A stretch of DNA of 7,368 nucleotides, taken from positions 1 to 7,368 of the forward strand of contig CAMCYM010000082.1 in the NCBI GenBank assembly GCA_945883885.1. The letters are read 5' to 3'. Positions 6,079 to 7,368 of this stretch are shown piece after piece (position 1 is the first letter of the stretch; every line of letters starts with the position of its first letter). The notes below the pieces were generated by a model, which saw only the letters and a list, made by a program, of their open reading frames with translations, was not told the DNA's origin and made no database searches. Source of the stretch: Chryseobacterium gleum (GTDB lineage Bacteria > Bacteroidota > Bacteroidia > Flavobacteriales_D > Sanyastnellaceae). The position numbers were made by a program, and so were the translations under genes.

Positions 6079-7368
6079 ATGATGATGCACGAACACGACG
6101 GATTTGAGGAGGACGTGGAAAGCGACCTCGAGCACGAGTTTATTCCCCTGATTTCCAGCGAAGACGAGGAAGCGATGCACCGCGAAGTGGTGCCCGAAGC
6201 GCTGCCCCTGCTTTCCCTGCGCCATACGGTGCTGTTTCCGGGCGTCGTGATCCCCATCACCGTCGGGCGCGACCGGAGCATCCGGCTCGTCAAGGCCGCG
6301 CACAAAGCGGGCAATCCGGTCGGCGTGGTGAGCCAGCGCAGCGACGAAATCGAGGTGCCCACCGGCGAGGACCTGTTCCATGTCGGCACGGTCGCGCGCG
6401 TGATGAAGATGCTGCGCATGCCCGATGGGACAACGACCGTCATTTTGCAAGGCCAAAAAAGGTTCAAGTGGGTGGAGATCGTGCAGGAGGAACCCTACCT
6501 CCGCGCCCGCGTGGAGGAATACGATGCCGAAGACCTGCCGCCGCGCGACAACGAACACCAGGCCTTGATGGAGAGCTTGAAAGAACTCGCCCTCGAGATC
6601 ATTTCGTTGAGCCCGAACATCCCTTCGGAAGCGGGCATGGCCATCCGCAGCATCGACAGCCTCAGCTTCCTCGTAAACTTCATCGCCTCGAACATGAACG
6701 CCGAGGTGACGGAGAAACAGGGACTCCTCGAAGTCGAAGGCATCCGGGCCCGGGCAAACCGCGTCCTCGAGCTGCTGCACAAGGAAAAGACGATGCTGAG
6801 TCTCAAGCGGGACATTCAGCGCAAAGTCAAAGGGGAGCTCGACCAGCAGCAGCGGGAGTTTTACCTGAACCAGCAACTCAAGCAGATCCAGGAAGAACTC
6901 GGGAACAACCCAGCCGCCCAAGAAAATGCGGAGCGGCGAGTGAAGGCGGAGACGAAGGATTGGCCCGAGGCCGCAGCCGAGCACTTCGCAAAGGAGCTCA
7001 CGAAGCTCGAACGGATGAACACCCAGTCCGCAGAATACAGCGTCCAAGCGAACTACGTGGACCTGATGCTCGACCTGCCGTGGAACGTGGTGACGGAAGA
7101 CCGCTTCGACCTCAAGGCCGCCCAGCGCATCCTCGACGAGGACCACTACGGCCTCGAAAAGGTCAAGGAGCGCATCATCGAGCACCTCGCCGTGCTGAAA
7201 ATCAAGGGCAACATGAAGGCCCCGATCCTGTGCCTGTACGGCCCGCCGGGCGTCGGCAAAACCTCCCTCGGCAAGAGCATTGCCAAGGCCCTCGGCCGCG
7301 AGTACGTGCGCATGAGCCTCGGAGGCATGCGGGACGAAGCCGAAATCCGCGGGCACCGGAAGACCTAC
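6079..7368 (+). CDS. lon: ATP-dependent Lon protease (endopeptidase La), N-terminal part, cut by window edge
   Basis: Lon is a cytoplasmic AAA+ serine protease that unfolds and degrades misfolded and short-lived regulatory proteins. The visible 430 codons begin with an acidic, probably flexible tail (1-40). The substrate-binding LAN domain follows (about 42-240, starting LPLLSLRHTVLFPGVVIPI). Next is a helical linker with QREFYLNQQLKQIQEELG (258-275), the DLPWN motif (332-336), and the start of the AAA+ ATPase with Walker A GPPGVGKT (388-395) followed by SLGGMRDEAEIRGHRKTY. The rest of the ATPase and the Ser-Lys protease domain lie beyond the window; full-length Lon is usually about 800 residues or more. 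Three successive ATG codons (6079, 6082, 6085) could each be the start; the first is given. No Shine-Dalgarno sequence is present. The gene follows the GlmU-like gene by 69 bases, with no obvious functional tie. Confidence 0.97.
   Translation, partial: MMMHEHDGFEEDVESDLEHEFIPLISSEDEEAMHREVVPEALPLLSLRHTVLFPGVVIPITVGRDRSIRLVKAAHKAGNPVGVVSQRSDEIEVPTGEDLFHVGTVARVMKMLRMPDGTTTVILQGQKRFKWVEIVQEEPYLRARVEEYDAEDLPPRDNEHQALMESLKELALEIISLSPNIPSEAGMAIRSIDSLSFLVNFIASNMNAEVTEKQGLLEVEGIRARANRVLELLHKEKTMLSLKRDIQRKVKGELDQQQREFYLNQQLKQIQEELGNNPAAQENAERRVKAETKDWPEAAAEHFAKELTKLERMNTQSAEYSVQANYVDLMLDLPWNVVTEDRFDLKAAQRILDEDHYGLEKVKERIIEHLAVLKIKGNMKAPILCLYGPPGVGKTSLGKSIAKALGREYVRMSLGGMRDEAEIRGHRKTY

Noticed and set aside
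6067..7356. Open frame of 429 codons on the minus strand opposite lon
   Set aside because: The composition is that of a shadow frame (His, Val, Leu, Phe runs, no domain), while the plus strand encodes an unmistakable Lon.

Overview
This window looks like chromosomal DNA from a GC-rich member of the Bacteroidota. The evidence is a type B type-IX-secretion (gliding-motility) C-terminal sorting domain, a Bacteroidota-type GlmU-family protein, no purine-rich Shine-Dalgarno sequences ahead of the starts, and at least one promoter-like element of the TTG / TAnnTTTG class. I see no tRNA, rRNA, CRISPR array, insertion sequence or phage gene. Genus cannot be assigned.

Layout: two divergent gene groups meet at a 42-base intergenic region (4843-4884). 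Leftward (minus strand) are (i) a MerR-type regulator with a C-terminal cobalamin-binding module of the CarH/LitR photoreceptor kind (3967-4842), (ii) an ECF sigma-70 factor (3366-3869), and (iii) a large secreted multidomain protein (38-3295) with a signal peptide, a choice-of-anchor L-like domain, a Calx-beta-like segment, six tandem Ig-like repeats each with a Cys pair, a PKD domain and a type IX sorting domain. Rightward (plus strand) are (iv) a GlmU-family hexapeptide-repeat protein (4885-6009) and (v) the first 430 codons of Lon protease (6079 to the window edge).

The most interesting part is the regulator pair. The MerR protein has the exact W-x9-E-H and E-x-H-x2-G signatures of adenosylcobalamin light sensors and lies just upstream of an ECF sigma factor, as in LitR/LitS-type light-response modules. 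The residue after the Trp, a His in the structurally known CarH that ligates cobalt after illumination, is Leu here. A 37-base imperfect dyad lies between the two genes, and the next gene encodes a surface or secreted protein rather than the usual carotenoid enzymes. Light- or B12-dependent control of the sigma factor, and possibly of the surface protein, is an inference from this arrangement. The GlmU-like and Lon genes look like housekeeping functions with no evident link to the regulator.
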